From Roseithermus sacchariphilus (GTDB lineage: Bacteria; Bacteroidota; Rhodothermia; Rhodothermales; MEBIC09517): 64,000 bases of DNA. The notes beneath the pieces are model-generated. The model was not told where the DNA came from, did no database searches, and saw nothing but the letters and a program-made list of their open reading frames with translations. Positions 17,468 to 26,846 of the stretch are shown piece after piece (positions within the stretch are counted from its first letter, which is position 1; each line of letters starts with the position of its first letter). The DNA lies in assembly GCA_003285105.1 (NCBI GenBank), contig CP030158.1:4078449-4142448 (forward strand), in the 5' to 3' direction. A program made the position numbers and the translations under genes.

Positions 17468-18235
17468 ATGCCGACCGTTCAGGACACCAGCATCGGAGAA
17501 CAGCTCAAAGCCCTGGTTCGCCTGCAGCATATCGACAGCCGGATCGACCAGATCGAAAAGCTGCGCGGCGATCTCCCCGAAGAGATTCGCGACCTGGAGG
17601 ACGAGAAAGCCGGCCTGGAGACGCGCATCGAGAATCTGAAGACCGAGCAGGCCGAAAACGAGGTTGCCCACCGCCGGGCGGAGCTCGACATCAAAGAAGC
17701 CGAGCAGCTCATCAAGAAGTACGAGGAGCAGCAGCTCCAGGTGCGTAACAACCGCGAGTACGACGCACTGACGAAGGAAATCGAGGCGCAGCGGCAGCGC
17801 ATCTCGGAAGCCCAGAACCGCATCCTGGAGATCGAAAACGCCCGGGTGGGCCACACGGCCGCCATCGCCGAGGCCGAAGAGCGGCTGAAAGAGCTGGAGG
17901 AGGTGCTGGAGACGAAGAACAAGGAGTTGAAGGAGGTCCTCGACGAGACGAAGCACGAGCAGGAGGAACTGGAGAAGCTACGCGAAGAAGCCAAAGCAGC
18001 CGTCGAACAGCGGTATGCCCGTGCCTATGAACGTCTTCGTGGGCGCATGCGCGATGGGCGGGCGGTGGTTCCGCTCCAGCGGGGTGCTGCCGCGGGCTTC
18101 GCCGTGCCTCCACAGCGTCAGGTCGAGATCCGGCAGCGCAACCGCATCGTCGTCTGCGAACACACCGGCCGCATCATCGTCGACGAAGAGCTCTACGAGG
18201 AAACCTTCAAGGAAATGAACCTCCAGGACTCGTAG
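17468..18235 (+). CDS. Coiled-coil hairpin protein with degenerate C4 zinc ribbon
   Basis: This 255-residue protein belongs to the CT398/zinc-ribbon coiled-coil family. Residues about 10-190 form a long charged antiparallel coiled coil (IDSRIDQIEKLRGDLPEEI, VRNNREYDALTKEIEAQ). The C-terminal domain keeps the family backbone (AVVPL.RG...F.VPPQRQVEIR, IVVCEHTGRIIVDEELYEE). Only one of the usual four zinc-ligand cysteines remains: the CxxC of the first knuckle reads AAAG, and CEHCG reads CEHTG. The role of the family is unclear. It sits just upstream of rnpB. Confidence 0.9.
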   Translation: MPTVQDTSIGEQLKALVRLQHIDSRIDQIEKLRGDLPEEIRDLEDEKAGLETRIENLKTEQAENEVAHRRAELDIKEAEQLIKKYEEQQLQVRNNREYDALTKEIEAQRQRISEAQNRILEIENARVGHTAAIAEAEERLKELEEVLETKNKELKEVLDETKHEQEELEKLREEAKAAVEQRYARAYERLRGRMRDGRAVVPLQRGAAAGFAVPPQRQVEIRQRNRIVVCEHTGRIIVDEELYEETFKEMNLQDS

Positions 18236-18313
18236 CCCCGGGAAGGCACGCGGGCTCCGGGGCACGAACGAGGGTAGAGACGAACGTTTGCTCACCTGGA
18301 TCGTTCAAGTGCA

Positions 18314-18723
<410 letters not shown>

Positions 18724-18741
18724 AGCCGCCGAACTCCGATG

Positions 18742-18775
18742 AACGGCTGTCTTCCTTCCGTGGAAGGCAGCCGTT
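18742..18775 (+). terminator. Hairpin after rnpB
   Basis: A 14-bp stem (18742-18755 with 18762-18775, one G-T pair) with a six-base loop starts 18 bp after the RNase P RNA. No T-tract follows, so its role as the rnpB terminator is inferred from position. Confidence 0.5.
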
Positions 18776-18891
18776 CGCTCGTCTGGCCCCTCCCGCCTAC
18801 GGGCCTCCCGCCTACTGACCGGGCAGGCGTCGCGGGATAAATCGCCACGTAACGGCCCGGCACAGGGCCGTGCGGAGGGCCACCAACGGCA

Positions 18892-18921
18892 AAGGCGGGG
18901 CACCTGGAGGCACCCCGCCTT
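18892..18921 (-). terminator. Terminator of secG
   Basis: Read on the minus strand, a 13-bp stem with two G-T pairs and a TCCA loop lies 32 bp after the secG stop and is followed by TTT. This is a reasonable intrinsic terminator. Confidence 0.65.
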
Positions 18922-18953
18922 CACACCACAGCGGAGGACGCGGTCTGGACCCG

Positions 18954-19307
18954 TCAGTTGCCGCCGTCGTCCGGCAGCGGCTGCGCCGGCGGCACGTCCT
19001 GGGCCGGCGGCGGCAGAGCCGGCGTCTGCTCTTCGAGCGGCACGCCGCGCTGCTGAATCACGCTCTCGGTCGGCCCACCCCGATCGATGGTAAAGTTCGT
19101 CAGGATACACAGGACGATGAACAACGTCGCCAGCACCCAGGTCGCCTTCTCCAGCACATCCGGAGCCTGGCGCGCACCGAGGATCTGGGTGGTGGCCCCG
19201 CCGGCGGCAATACCGGCCAGCCCCCCCCCTTTGCCGCTCTGCAACAGGACGACCAGCGTCAGGATGACGGCCAGAATCGCGATGAGAACAATCAGAAAGG
19301 TAAACAT
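18954..19307 (-). CDS. secG: Preprotein translocase subunit SecG
   Basis: The 117-residue protein has two membrane helices (FTFLIVLIAILAVILTLVVLL and TWVLATLFIVLCILT) flanking the SecG signature QSGKGGGLAGIAAGG. It is the accessory subunit of the SecYEG channel. The Pro-rich C-terminal tail (PALPPPAQDVPPAQPLPDD) is typical of Bacteroidota SecG. Start at 19307 is chosen; the frame extends 20 residues upstream but without hydrophobic character. Confidence 0.93.
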   Translation of the reverse strand: MFTFLIVLIAILAVILTLVVLLQSGKGGGLAGIAAGGATTQILGARQAPDVLEKATWVLATLFIVLCILTNFTIDRGGPTESVIQQRGVPLEEQTPALPPPAQDVPPAQPLPDDGGN

Positions 19308-19483
19308 GTGCCTGCTATCCGTTAGGATGTGGAGCCTGTGAATATACGTGCAGGCACATGCGCTCACAAGCCACTTGCTTCATTCTACGTCTATTCTTTA
19401 CGCCTCGATCCCCGGTCGATCCCGGCAGGTCCCGACACCGAGGCCCTTTGATTCCGGGCGTTGACCCCGGGCGACGCGGAGGC

Positions 19484-20062
19484 TCATCGCGCGGGGTCGT
19501 GACCGTTGGACGCGCGGCGAGCCTCCAGGTGGGCTTCGGCCAGCAACAGCGCCGTCACCGTCTTCATGTCCGCCAGCTCCCCGCGGCGCGCACGGGCCAC
19601 GGCGTCCCGGAACGGCATCCTCACCGGCTCCAGAAACTCGCCGTCACCGAGGTCTTGCCGCCCTCGGTCCATCGCTTCGGCGAGGAAGAAGTGGATGACC
19701 TCGTTGCTGTACCCGATGCAGGGATACAGCGAGGCCAGAGACGTCAGGTGCTGCGCCTTCCACCCGGTTTCCTCCTCCAGCTCCCGCATCGCCACCGTCA
19801 CGGGGTCTTCCCCCGGCGCATCCAGCTTGCCGGCCGGCACCTCCAGAAACTCCCGGCGGGCCGGATAGCGGAATTGCCGGACGAGCAGCGTGGTGCCGTC
19901 GTCGAACAGCGGCACCACAGCCGATGCGCCGGGATGGTCGATCCACTCGCGGATGGAGGTGGAACCGTCAGGCACCTGCACTTCGTCCCGATAGACCTGA
20001 AGCAGTTTACCGTCGAGGAGTCGGGTGGAAGTGAGGGGCGTTTCGGTAAGTGGTCGGGGCAT
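19484..20062 (-). CDS. Nudix hydrolase, ADP-ribose pyrophosphatase-like
   Basis: The 192-residue protein carries the Nudix box GKLDAPGEDPVTVAMRELEEETGW (split: G-x5-E, then RELEEETGW), which binds magnesium. VRQFRYPARREFLEVPAGKL and the later YSNEVIHFFLAEA are typical of the ADP-ribose pyrophosphatase subgroup. It hydrolyses a nucleoside diphosphate-linked substrate, probably ADP-ribose. It follows rsmE by 33 bp on the minus strand. Confidence 0.92.
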   Translation of the reverse strand: MPRPLTETPLTSTRLLDGKLLQVYRDEVQVPDGSTSIREWIDHPGASAVVPLFDDGTTLLVRQFRYPARREFLEVPAGKLDAPGEDPVTVAMRELEEETGWKAQHLTSLASLYPCIGYSNEVIHFFLAEAMDRGRQDLGDGEFLEPVRMPFRDAVARARRGELADMKTVTALLLAEAHLEARRASNGHDPAR

Positions 20063-20095
20063 GGATTCAGAAGGGGGTCGATGAATGAAGGGAGA

Positions 20096-20848
20096 TCATG
20101 TGGAGGCCGAGGCAGAAACCGATGTCGGGGCCGCCTCGGCCCAGAGCATCAGCGCCGACGCCGCCGCAAGGGCGGCGGTTTCTGCACGCAACCGGCGCGA
20201 CCCGAGCGAGACGACCCGGCCGCCGGCGGATCTCGCCCGGGTCACTTCCTCTTCGGTGAATCCGCCCTCGGGACCGATCATCAGCAGGACGTGCTCCGGG
20301 TACGCCGGTCCTGCCAGCACACGAACCAGCGACGAGGCCGGATCGGCCTGCTCGTGGGCGACGAGCTTGAGGTCGGCGTCCAGACGCAGCGCCGCGTCGA
20401 ACGTCACCGGCTCGGATAGATCCATCAGACGAGAGCGGCCGCTCTGTTTCATCGCGGCGATGAGGATGCTTTCGGCCCGGCTCCTCTTCAGCCCGCCTTT
20501 CTCCGTCCGGTCCGTCACCAGCGGCACGAACCGGCGCACGCCCAGTTCGACGGCCTTCTCCAGCGCCGTCTCGAACCGGTTGCGCTGCTTGAGCAGCGCC
20601 AGCGCCAGCGTGATCTCGAAGGGCGACTCGCCGACCTCGCGCAGCGTCCGGATCACCCGTGCGACGGCCCGGCTCTTGCCCGTTTCGACGAGTCCGGCCT
20701 CATGCCAGCCCCCGGCGCCGTCCACCACCACCAGCGCATCGCCCGGACGCATCCGCAGCACACGCACGGCATGGCGGGCCTCCTCCTCCGGGAGGTCGAT
20801 CATCCCGTCGCGTATCCGCTCCGGGGGGGCGTAGAAGGTGGTCGTCAT
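20096..20848 (-). CDS. rsmE: 16S rRNA (uracil1498-N3)-methyltransferase
   Basis: The 250-residue SPOUT methyltransferase has an N-terminal PUA-like domain (HAVRVLRMRPGDALVVVDG). The C-terminal knot has the SAM-binding motifs IGPEGGFTEEEV and SLGSRRLRAETA, both diagnostic for RsmE. It methylates U1498 of 16S rRNA. It lies 13 bp after the BamA/TamA-like gene and 33 bp before the Nudix gene, so an operon is likely. Confidence 0.95.
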   Translation of the reverse strand: MTTTFYAPPERIRDGMIDLPEEEARHAVRVLRMRPGDALVVVDGAGGWHEAGLVETGKSRAVARVIRTLREVGESPFEITLALALLKQRNRFETALEKAVELGVRRFVPLVTDRTEKGGLKRSRAESILIAAMKQSGRSRLMDLSEPVTFDAALRLDADLKLVAHEQADPASSLVRVLAGPAYPEHVLLMIGPEGGFTEEEVTRARSAGGRVVSLGSRRLRAETAALAAASALMLWAEAAPTSVSASAST

Positions 20849-20861
20849 CGCGAGGGGTTCG

Positions 20862-22646
20862 TCAGAGGCCGAGCGAGAGGCCGACGTGGACGCGCCCGTT
20901 GGCGGGGCCGTCGGCCGGGCTCATGGCGTAGCTGGCGTTGATGAGGCCGAGCGCGGTGCTGAACTGCATCCCGAGCCCGTAGCCGGGGTGGACGCCCCGG
21001 GCCTCGTCCAGATCGACCAGGGCCGGGGTCTCGACGTATCCGAGGTCGAAAAAGACGAAGGCATAGGAGCGTGGATCGAGCTGGTAGCGATACTCGGCCA
21101 GGGCGCGGGCGACGACGCGGCCGCGGAATCGCTCCTCGTCGTAGCCGCGCAGGGACGTCGCCCCGCCGAAGCGAAAGAGATCGCTCTGGTCGTAGGCGTT
21201 GCTGCGCAGCAGCGCGGCCTCGCCGCCCAGCGCCAGCACCTGCCGCGGGAACGTGGGCAGGAACAGACGACTCCGGACGCGGAGACGTTCCTGCCGGAGG
21301 CGGGTTCGCTCGAGCGTGGTGTCCGGCTCCGGCGTCACCACCCGCAGCGAGCGCGCCTTGCGTCCCTGCTCCAGGTGCGTTTCGACGACGAGCCCGCGAC
21401 GGGGGTTGACGGGCTGATCGACGCGCTCGTAGCGTACGCCCAGCCCGTAGAACCAGGCGTCGGCCCGTGGGACGCGCTGCCGTCCCTGCCGCAGGGCGAT
21501 GCCGCCCGGACCGGGCCGGGTCACCTCGCGGCTGAGGGTGCCGAGCAGCCGTAGCTCGCCGGCCAGGCGGTACCCGAACTCGGCCCGGTACCGCTGTTGG
21601 CCGTAGGTGGTGTCCTGCTGGAGTCCCTCGAAGCGGCCTTCCACGCTGAAGGGCAACCCGGCCACGAAGGGATCCGCCACGCGGGCGTCGACGCTGCTGA
21701 CACGTTCCGGCAGTCGGTTCAGCCGCAGCGACACCTCCCGCCCCCCGCCGAACAGATGCCGCAGGATGAGGTGGCCGTTGCCGACGAGCCGGCCCGGACC
21801 GCCCCCGGAGGGCGGCTGATACCCGAGCACGAGATCGAACGAGCCGGGCGGCTCTTCTTCGAGCGGAATGCGCAAGACGCCCCCCGCCCCCGGCTCCAGC
21901 AGCAACACCGGCTCGCCGACCTCGCGGAAGAAGGCCGTAGCCTGCAGGCGCCGGCGGATCGCGTCGGGGTCGTAGCCGGCCAGGGGTCGTCCCGGATGCA
22001 GCCCGGTGACGCGCGCCACGAACGTGGGCGTGGTCCGCTCCGCGCCGACCACCTCGATCCGCGCCAGCGGCACGGTCCCGCCTTCTTCGATCCGCAGCGT
22101 CAGCACCAGCGACGGCGGCGGGCCGTCGTGCAGATCCAGGGCCTCCACGGACACGCGAGCCAGCGGATAGCCGGCCTCTCCGTAGAGGGCCAGCAGGCTC
22201 GCCAGGTCCGCTTCGAGCCGGGCGGCATCCAGCACCCGCCCCGGCCGGGTGTACATCCGGCGGCGCAGGGCGGCCTCCGGGAGGGCGGTGGCCCCCAGGA
22301 GGCGCACCTCGCTCAGCTTCACCTGCGGCCCCCGCGTGGCGTACAGCCGCACGGCCGGCGGCCGGCGGGTCGTATCCACCCGGGCCGAATCGAGCCGGGC
22401 CAGGTAGTAGCCTTCCTCCTGGAGCGCCCGCAGCACCGCCCGAGCCGCCCCGTGCAGGCTGTCGGCCGGGTACCCCCCATCGAGCGGCCACGGCGCCAGG
22501 GCTCCGTCCACGACCAGCGTCCACACCGCCGGGGTAACCTCCCCGCCGGCGATCCCCCCGTCCGTGGCCCCCACCTGTGCCGAGGCGCTCGCCGCCAGCC
22601 CCATCGTCGCCATCAGCAGCCATACCCGCCCGACTCGTCGAACCAC
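20862..22646 (-). CDS. BamA/TamA-family outer membrane protein with POTRA domains
   Basis: The protein (594 residues from GTG 22646) has a signal peptide (RRVGRVWLLMATMGLAASASA). Two to three POTRA-like domains follow (LSEVRLLGATALPEAALRRRM, PLARIEVVGAERTTPTFVARVTGL). The C-terminal ~300 residues form an Omp85-type beta barrel with LFRFGGATSLRGYDEERFRG, the conserved barrel motif, and a terminal aromatic/hydrophobic strand (GRVHVGLSLGL). Start at 22646 is preferred because GAGG lies six bases upstream and the signal peptide then starts naturally; an in-frame ATG at 22706 is the longer alternative. Whether it inserts barrel proteins or has a narrower role is not clear. Confidence 0.88.
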   Translation of the reverse strand: MVRRVGRVWLLMATMGLAASASAQVGATDGGIAGGEVTPAVWTLVVDGALAPWPLDGGYPADSLHGAARAVLRALQEEGYYLARLDSARVDTTRRPPAVRLYATRGPQVKLSEVRLLGATALPEAALRRRMYTRPGRVLDAARLEADLASLLALYGEAGYPLARVSVEALDLHDGPPPSLVLTLRIEEGGTVPLARIEVVGAERTTPTFVARVTGLHPGRPLAGYDPDAIRRRLQATAFFREVGEPVLLLEPGAGGVLRIPLEEEPPGSFDLVLGYQPPSGGGPGRLVGNGHLILRHLFGGGREVSLRLNRLPERVSSVDARVADPFVAGLPFSVEGRFEGLQQDTTYGQQRYRAEFGYRLAGELRLLGTLSREVTRPGPGGIALRQGRQRVPRADAWFYGLGVRYERVDQPVNPRRGLVVETHLEQGRKARSLRVVTPEPDTTLERTRLRQERLRVRSRLFLPTFPRQVLALGGEAALLRSNAYDQSDLFRFGGATSLRGYDEERFRGRVVARALAEYRYQLDPRSYAFVFFDLGYVETPALVDLDEARGVHPGYGLGMQFSTALGLINASYAMSPADGPANGRVHVGLSLGL

Positions 22647-22787
22647 CGGAGGCCTCGTCTCCACGCCACATCGGGGATTGTGATATATTGGCAGGAACCA
22701 CATCATGACGGTCTGCCCGGACGCTGGTTCGGGACCTCGTATGAAGGAGGGCAGAGGCCGCCCCTCGATCCCATCACCACCTCCTGC

Positions 22788-23168
22788 ATGGCCATGCTAC
22801 GCCACGTGTCTGCGCTCTGTCTCCTTGCCGGCTGGCTACTGACGGGGCCGGCCGCGCCCCTGCCGTCAGCCGCGCCGCCTGAGCAAACGGCAGCCCCTCG
22901 GGTGCGTTCCTGGACGGCCCCGCCGGACACCCTGCGCCACCGTGTGGCAGCCGGCCAGACGTTGATCCTCAACCTCCCCGACAGCCTCGGCGGGCGCCCG
23001 GTCCGGGCCTACACCATCCTGCGGCCGCCCGCGCTGAGCCGGCTCGTCGAGCGCTCGTGGGTATGGCGCACCCGCCCCTCCGATGCCGGCCGCCACCGGA
23101 TCCTGGCCACGGCCACGTTCCGCAGCGAACCCCCGGACACGCTCGTCGTTGAGGTGGTCGTCGAGTAG
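22788..23168 (+). CDS. Small exported Ig-like protein, unknown function
   Basis: The 126-residue protein begins with a signal peptide (MAMLRHVSALCLLAGWLLTG). The mature part has a beta-rich pattern: RVAAGQTLILNLPDSLGGR, VRAYTILRPPALSRLVERSW, GRHRILATATF and DTLVVEVVVE, like a putative Ig domain of Bacteroidota surface proteins. The frame is open far upstream, but that part is antisense to the BamA/TamA-like gene. ATG 22794 is an alternative start. It is divergent from that gene and 27 bp upstream of mutY. Confidence 0.7.
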   Translation: MAMLRHVSALCLLAGWLLTGPAAPLPSAAPPEQTAAPRVRSWTAPPDTLRHRVAAGQTLILNLPDSLGGRPVRAYTILRPPALSRLVERSWVWRTRPSDAGRHRILATATFRSEPPDTLVVEVVVE

Positions 23169-23195
23169 CTCCTTCCGCCTACGCCGTCTCCGGCC

Positions 23196-24323
23196 GTGCC
23201 GTCCGCTCCCCCCCCTGCCCGCCCCACCGCCGACGATCTCCGCTTCTTCCGGCAGGCCCTGCCCGCCTGGTTCGACGCGGTCGCACGGGATCTGCCCTGG
23301 CGGCGCACGGATGACCCCTACCGCATCTGGATCTCGGAGATCATGCTCCAGCAGACCCGGGTCGACCAGGCGGTGCCGTACTACGAGCGCTTCCTCGCCG
23401 CCTTCCCGACGGTGCACGCCCTGGCCGACGCCGAGCTCGACGACGTGCTGCGGCGCTGGGAAGGGCTCGGCTACTACGCCCGCGCCCGCCACCTGCACCG
23501 CGCCGCCCGGACGATCGTCGAGCGGTTCGGCGGACGGGTGCCGGACACGTACGACGCCATCCGCACGCTGCCCGGCATCGGCCCGTACACGGCCGCGGCC
23601 GTGCTGTCGCTTGCCTATGGCCGCTCCCACGCCGTGCTCGACGGCAACGTGGCGCGCGTCCTGGCGCGCGTCTTCACCGTGGCCGACGACGTGAAGGCCA
23701 CCGCCACCCGGCGGCGCCTTCAGGCCCTCGCCGATGCGCTGATCGACCCGGAGCGGCCGGGACGCTTCAACGAGGCGATGATGGAGCTGGGCGCCACCGT
23801 CTGCACGCCCACGGCATCCCGGTGCCCGGCCTGCCCGCTGCGACCCGTCTGCGGCGCCCTCGCCGAGGGACGCCCCGAGGCCTACCCGGTCACGAAGAAA
23901 AAAGCGCCGGTGCCGCACCATGACATCGCCGTCGGCGTGCTGTTCAACGAGGCCGGGGAGGTGCTCATCCAGCGCCGGCCGGAGGACGCCATGCTGGGTG
24001 GGCTCTGGGAATTCCCGGGAGGCAAACGCGAGCCGGACGAGCCGCTGCGCGAGACGTGCCGCCGGGAGCTGCATGAAGAACTGGGCATCGAGGTGTCCGT
24101 GGGCGAGCGGCTCTGCCGGATCGATCATGCCTATTCCCACTTCAAGATCACGCTGCACGCGTTCCGGTGTGCCCTGCGCGCCGGCACGCCGACCTCCCGC
24201 ACGGGCCAGCCGCTCCGCTGGGTCGCCGTGGAAGCCCTCGGCGACTACGCCTTCCCCCGGGCCAACCGCCGCCTCATCGAGCACCTGCACAGCCATCCCC
24301 TCCAGCCCTCGCTGTTCGGCTGA
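23196..24323 (+). CDS. mutY: A/G-specific adenine glycosylase
   Basis: The 375-residue protein removes adenine mispaired with 8-oxoguanine. The helix-hairpin-helix glycosylase core shows SEIMLQQTRVDQAVPYYERF (with the catalytic Glu), LPGIGPYTAAAV and VLDGNVARVLARV (catalytic Asp). Four cysteines at 203, 210, 213 and 219 (C-x6-C-x2-C-x5-C) bind the [4Fe-4S] cluster. The C-terminal domain is a MutT/Nudix-like 8-oxoG sensor (GGLWEFPGGKREPDEPLRETCRRELHEELGI, split around the Nudix-like helix). It starts at GTG 23196. Confidence 0.96.
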   Translation: MPSAPPPARPTADDLRFFRQALPAWFDAVARDLPWRRTDDPYRIWISEIMLQQTRVDQAVPYYERFLAAFPTVHALADAELDDVLRRWEGLGYYARARHLHRAARTIVERFGGRVPDTYDAIRTLPGIGPYTAAAVLSLAYGRSHAVLDGNVARVLARVFTVADDVKATATRRRLQALADALIDPERPGRFNEAMMELGATVCTPTASRCPACPLRPVCGALAEGRPEAYPVTKKKAPVPHHDIAVGVLFNEAGEVLIQRRPEDAMLGGLWEFPGGKREPDEPLRETCRRELHEELGIEVSVGERLCRIDHAYSHFKITLHAFRCALRAGTPTSRTGQPLRWVAVEALGDYAFPRANRRLIEHLHSHPLQPSLFG

Positions 24324-24401
24324 ACGACGCCGTTCCGGCATCATTCTGGCACCGCCTCCTCGCTGTCCGGCCCCGCCTCCGTGTTCGCCGCTCACGCCCC
24401 C

Positions 24402-26744
24402 ATGAACCGCCTGCTGATCGGACTGACGGCCGCCGTCCTGTCCTGTCTCATCTACACCGGTGGGCACGCCCAGCCGTCCGTGGCGCTCCCAGACGGCACC
24501 GAGGACGCCTCCGAGGTGGTCCAGCGCCTGATCGAAGCCGAACACGCGTCCCGGCGGGCGGCGGTGGACTGGGCGCACCGCCATCGTCTGCCCCGCCGCA
24601 TCCCCCAGCCGGACGGCCGCCTCGTCGAACTCGCCGGCATGGACGGCTCCCGCCCGATCTACCTGACCACCTGGAACCGCACGGCGGCCCGCTTCACGGG
24701 CACCAGCACCCTCTACCCCGGCGGACCGCTCGGCCTGGCGCTCACCGGCCAGGGCCTCACGCTGGGCCTCTGGGACGATGGCCACCCGCTGCGCGACCAC
24801 CAGGAGTTCACCGGACGCATCACTCCCGGAGACGACGGAAGCGCACAGAACCATGCCACCCACGTGGCCGGCACCCTCATGGCCGCCGGCATCCGCCCCG
24901 AAGCCCGGGGCATGGCCTATGCCGCCGACCTCGTCGCCTACGACTGGGCCAACGACACGGTCGAGATGACCACCGAAGCGGCGCGGGGGCTGCTCGTGTC
25001 CAACCACTCCTACGGCATGGTGGCGGGCTGGCACTACGGCGATCTGGAAGGCACCGGCAGCGGCTGGTACTGGAATGGCGACCCGACGATCAGCACCACC
25101 GAGGACTACGCCTTCGGCTGGTATACCAGCGAAGCCGTGCAATTCGACCAGGTGGCCCACGCCTACCCGTACCTCCTGCCCGTCGTGGCCGCCGGCAACG
25201 ACCGGGCGGATGCCGGGCCACGTAGCGGCTCCTACCGCGCCTACACCACCGGCGGCGCGTGGGCGACCTTCTCCGTCGAGGACCGCCCTATTCCACCCGA
25301 CGGAGGCGCGCAGGGCTACGACACCATGGCCGGGGCCGCCGTGGCCAAGAACGTCCTGACGGTCGGCTCGGTCGGTGGCGACCCGACCGGCGGCGTTCGC
25401 GTGAGCCCCTTCAGCAGCTTCGGCCCCACTGACGACGGCCGCGTCAAGCCCGACCTCGTCGGCTACGGAGAAGAGGTCTTCTCCACCCTGGCCACGGGCA
25501 TCAACCGGTACGCGTTCTACAGCGGCACCTCCATGGCGACCCCGAACGTGGCCGGCACGCTGCTGCTGTTGCAGGAGCACATGGCGAACCTCCTCGGCAC
25601 CCCCCTGCGTGCCGCCAGCCTCAAAGGGCTCGTGCTGCACACCGCCCGTGACCTCGGCCCGCCCGGACCGGATTACCAGTACGGCTGGGGATTGCTCGAT
25701 GCCGAAGCCGCCGCACGCCACCTCTCCGCCGCGCTGTCCAACCCGCTCGCCCTGCTGGAAACGACCCTGCCCGACGGCGGAACGTTCACGCAGACCGCCA
25801 CGGTCGACTCCGCCGGCCCCCTCCGCATCACGCTGTCCTGGACCGACCCGCCCAGCGCCCGACGCCCCCTGCAAGGCCCGTCCTCGCTCGACGACCCCAC
25901 GCCGCACCTGAAACACGACCTCGACGTGCGCCTCATCCACGACGCCTCCGGGACGGTCTATCTCCCCTTTGTCCTCGACCCCGGAGCCCCCTCGGCACCG
26001 GCCGCCCCCGGCGACAACCGCGTCGACCCGATCGAGCAGATCTACCTGCCCGAGGCGCTGGCGGGCTCCTACACCATCCGCGTCTCGCACAAGGGATCGC
26101 TGACCGCCGGGCGGCCTCAACCCTTCACGCTGCTCGTCTCCGGCGCCGCCGACGTGGTCCGGCCCGTCGTCGTGGCCCGCTTCTCCGCACAGCCGGACCT
26201 CGACGGCGTCGCGCTGCGCTGGGAGACGGTCTTCGAGCGCAGCACCGGCCAGTTCGTCATCGAGCGCCTTCCCCTGACCGTCGGCGACGAGGGGCAGATC
26301 CTTCCCGGCCCCGTCACGCCCGTAGACGTCCTCCCCACCCTCGGCACCACGGAAACACCGCGGGTCTATACCTTCACCGATGCGCGGGTACCGACCGGCT
26401 ACTACCGCTACCGCATTCGCTACGAAGAGCCCGGGCGGCGCTACGTGGCCGCCGAGATCGAGGTGGTGGTGCCGGCCCCGGAGCGGGTGGCCATCCTGAG
26501 CAACTACCCGAACCCGTTCTCCCACCGGACCACCCTGGTGCTCGACCTCGTCGCCGAGACGCCCGTCCGGGTGGCGGTGTTCGATGCCCTCGGGCGGCGC
26601 GTGACCGTCCTGCGGGACGAGGTGCTTCCGGCCGGGCGGCATCACCTCCCGCTCGACGCGTCCGCGTGGGCACCGGGCCTGTACGTCGCCCGCGTCCAGA
26701 CCGAACGCGCCACCGTCTCGCATCCGCTGCTCCGCCTTCCCTGA
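24402..26744 (+). CDS. Secreted subtilisin-like (S8) protease with T9SS sorting domain
   Basis: The protein has 780 residues from ATG 24402. It begins with a signal peptide (MNRLLIGLTAAVLSCLIYTG). The S8 triad is D125 in GLWDDG, H154 in NHATHVAGT and S377 in YSGTSMATPNVAGT; the oxyanion Asn lies in VVAAGND. A beta-sandwich follows (about 440-610), like the C-terminal domain of other Bacteroidota subtilases, with DLDVRLIHD and DNRVDPIEQI. An Ig-like linker and a T9SS type A sorting domain (LSNYPNPFSHRTTL, VFDALGRRVTVL, APGLYVARV) end the protein. It is expected to be exported and cell-surface bound. An upstream in-frame GTG at 24381 is less likely. Confidence 0.95.
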   Translation: MNRLLIGLTAAVLSCLIYTGGHAQPSVALPDGTEDASEVVQRLIEAEHASRRAAVDWAHRHRLPRRIPQPDGRLVELAGMDGSRPIYLTTWNRTAARFTGTSTLYPGGPLGLALTGQGLTLGLWDDGHPLRDHQEFTGRITPGDDGSAQNHATHVAGTLMAAGIRPEARGMAYAADLVAYDWANDTVEMTTEAARGLLVSNHSYGMVAGWHYGDLEGTGSGWYWNGDPTISTTEDYAFGWYTSEAVQFDQVAHAYPYLLPVVAAGNDRADAGPRSGSYRAYTTGGAWATFSVEDRPIPPDGGAQGYDTMAGAAVAKNVLTVGSVGGDPTGGVRVSPFSSFGPTDDGRVKPDLVGYGEEVFSTLATGINRYAFYSGTSMATPNVAGTLLLLQEHMANLLGTPLRAASLKGLVLHTARDLGPPGPDYQYGWGLLDAEAAARHLSAALSNPLALLETTLPDGGTFTQTATVDSAGPLRITLSWTDPPSARRPLQGPSSLDDPTPHLKHDLDVRLIHDASGTVYLPFVLDPGAPSAPAAPGDNRVDPIEQIYLPEALAGSYTIRVSHKGSLTAGRPQPFTLLVSGAADVVRPVVVARFSAQPDLDGVALRWETVFERSTGQFVIERLPLTVGDEGQILPGPVTPVDVLPTLGTTETPRVYTFTDARVPTGYYRYRIRYEEPGRRYVAAEIEVVVPAPERVAILSNYPNPFSHRTTLVLDLVAETPVRVAVFDALGRRVTVLRDEVLPAGRHHLPLDASAWAPGLYVARVQTERATVSHPLLRLP

Positions 26745-26846
26745 CCCGCGCCGGGATCATCTGACGCGCCAGGGTGTGTTCAGGATGGCCCTCGTTGCAC
26801 GGGGCTCCATCCCATTCCGCGTTTCGTCCTTCATCGTTCTTCGCGC

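Noticed and set aside
22866-26723. 1285-codon open frame on the minus strand
   Set aside because: It is antisense to mutY and the subtilase, both with complete catalytic motifs. Its translation is low-complexity Gly/Arg/Val/His-rich shadow sequence.
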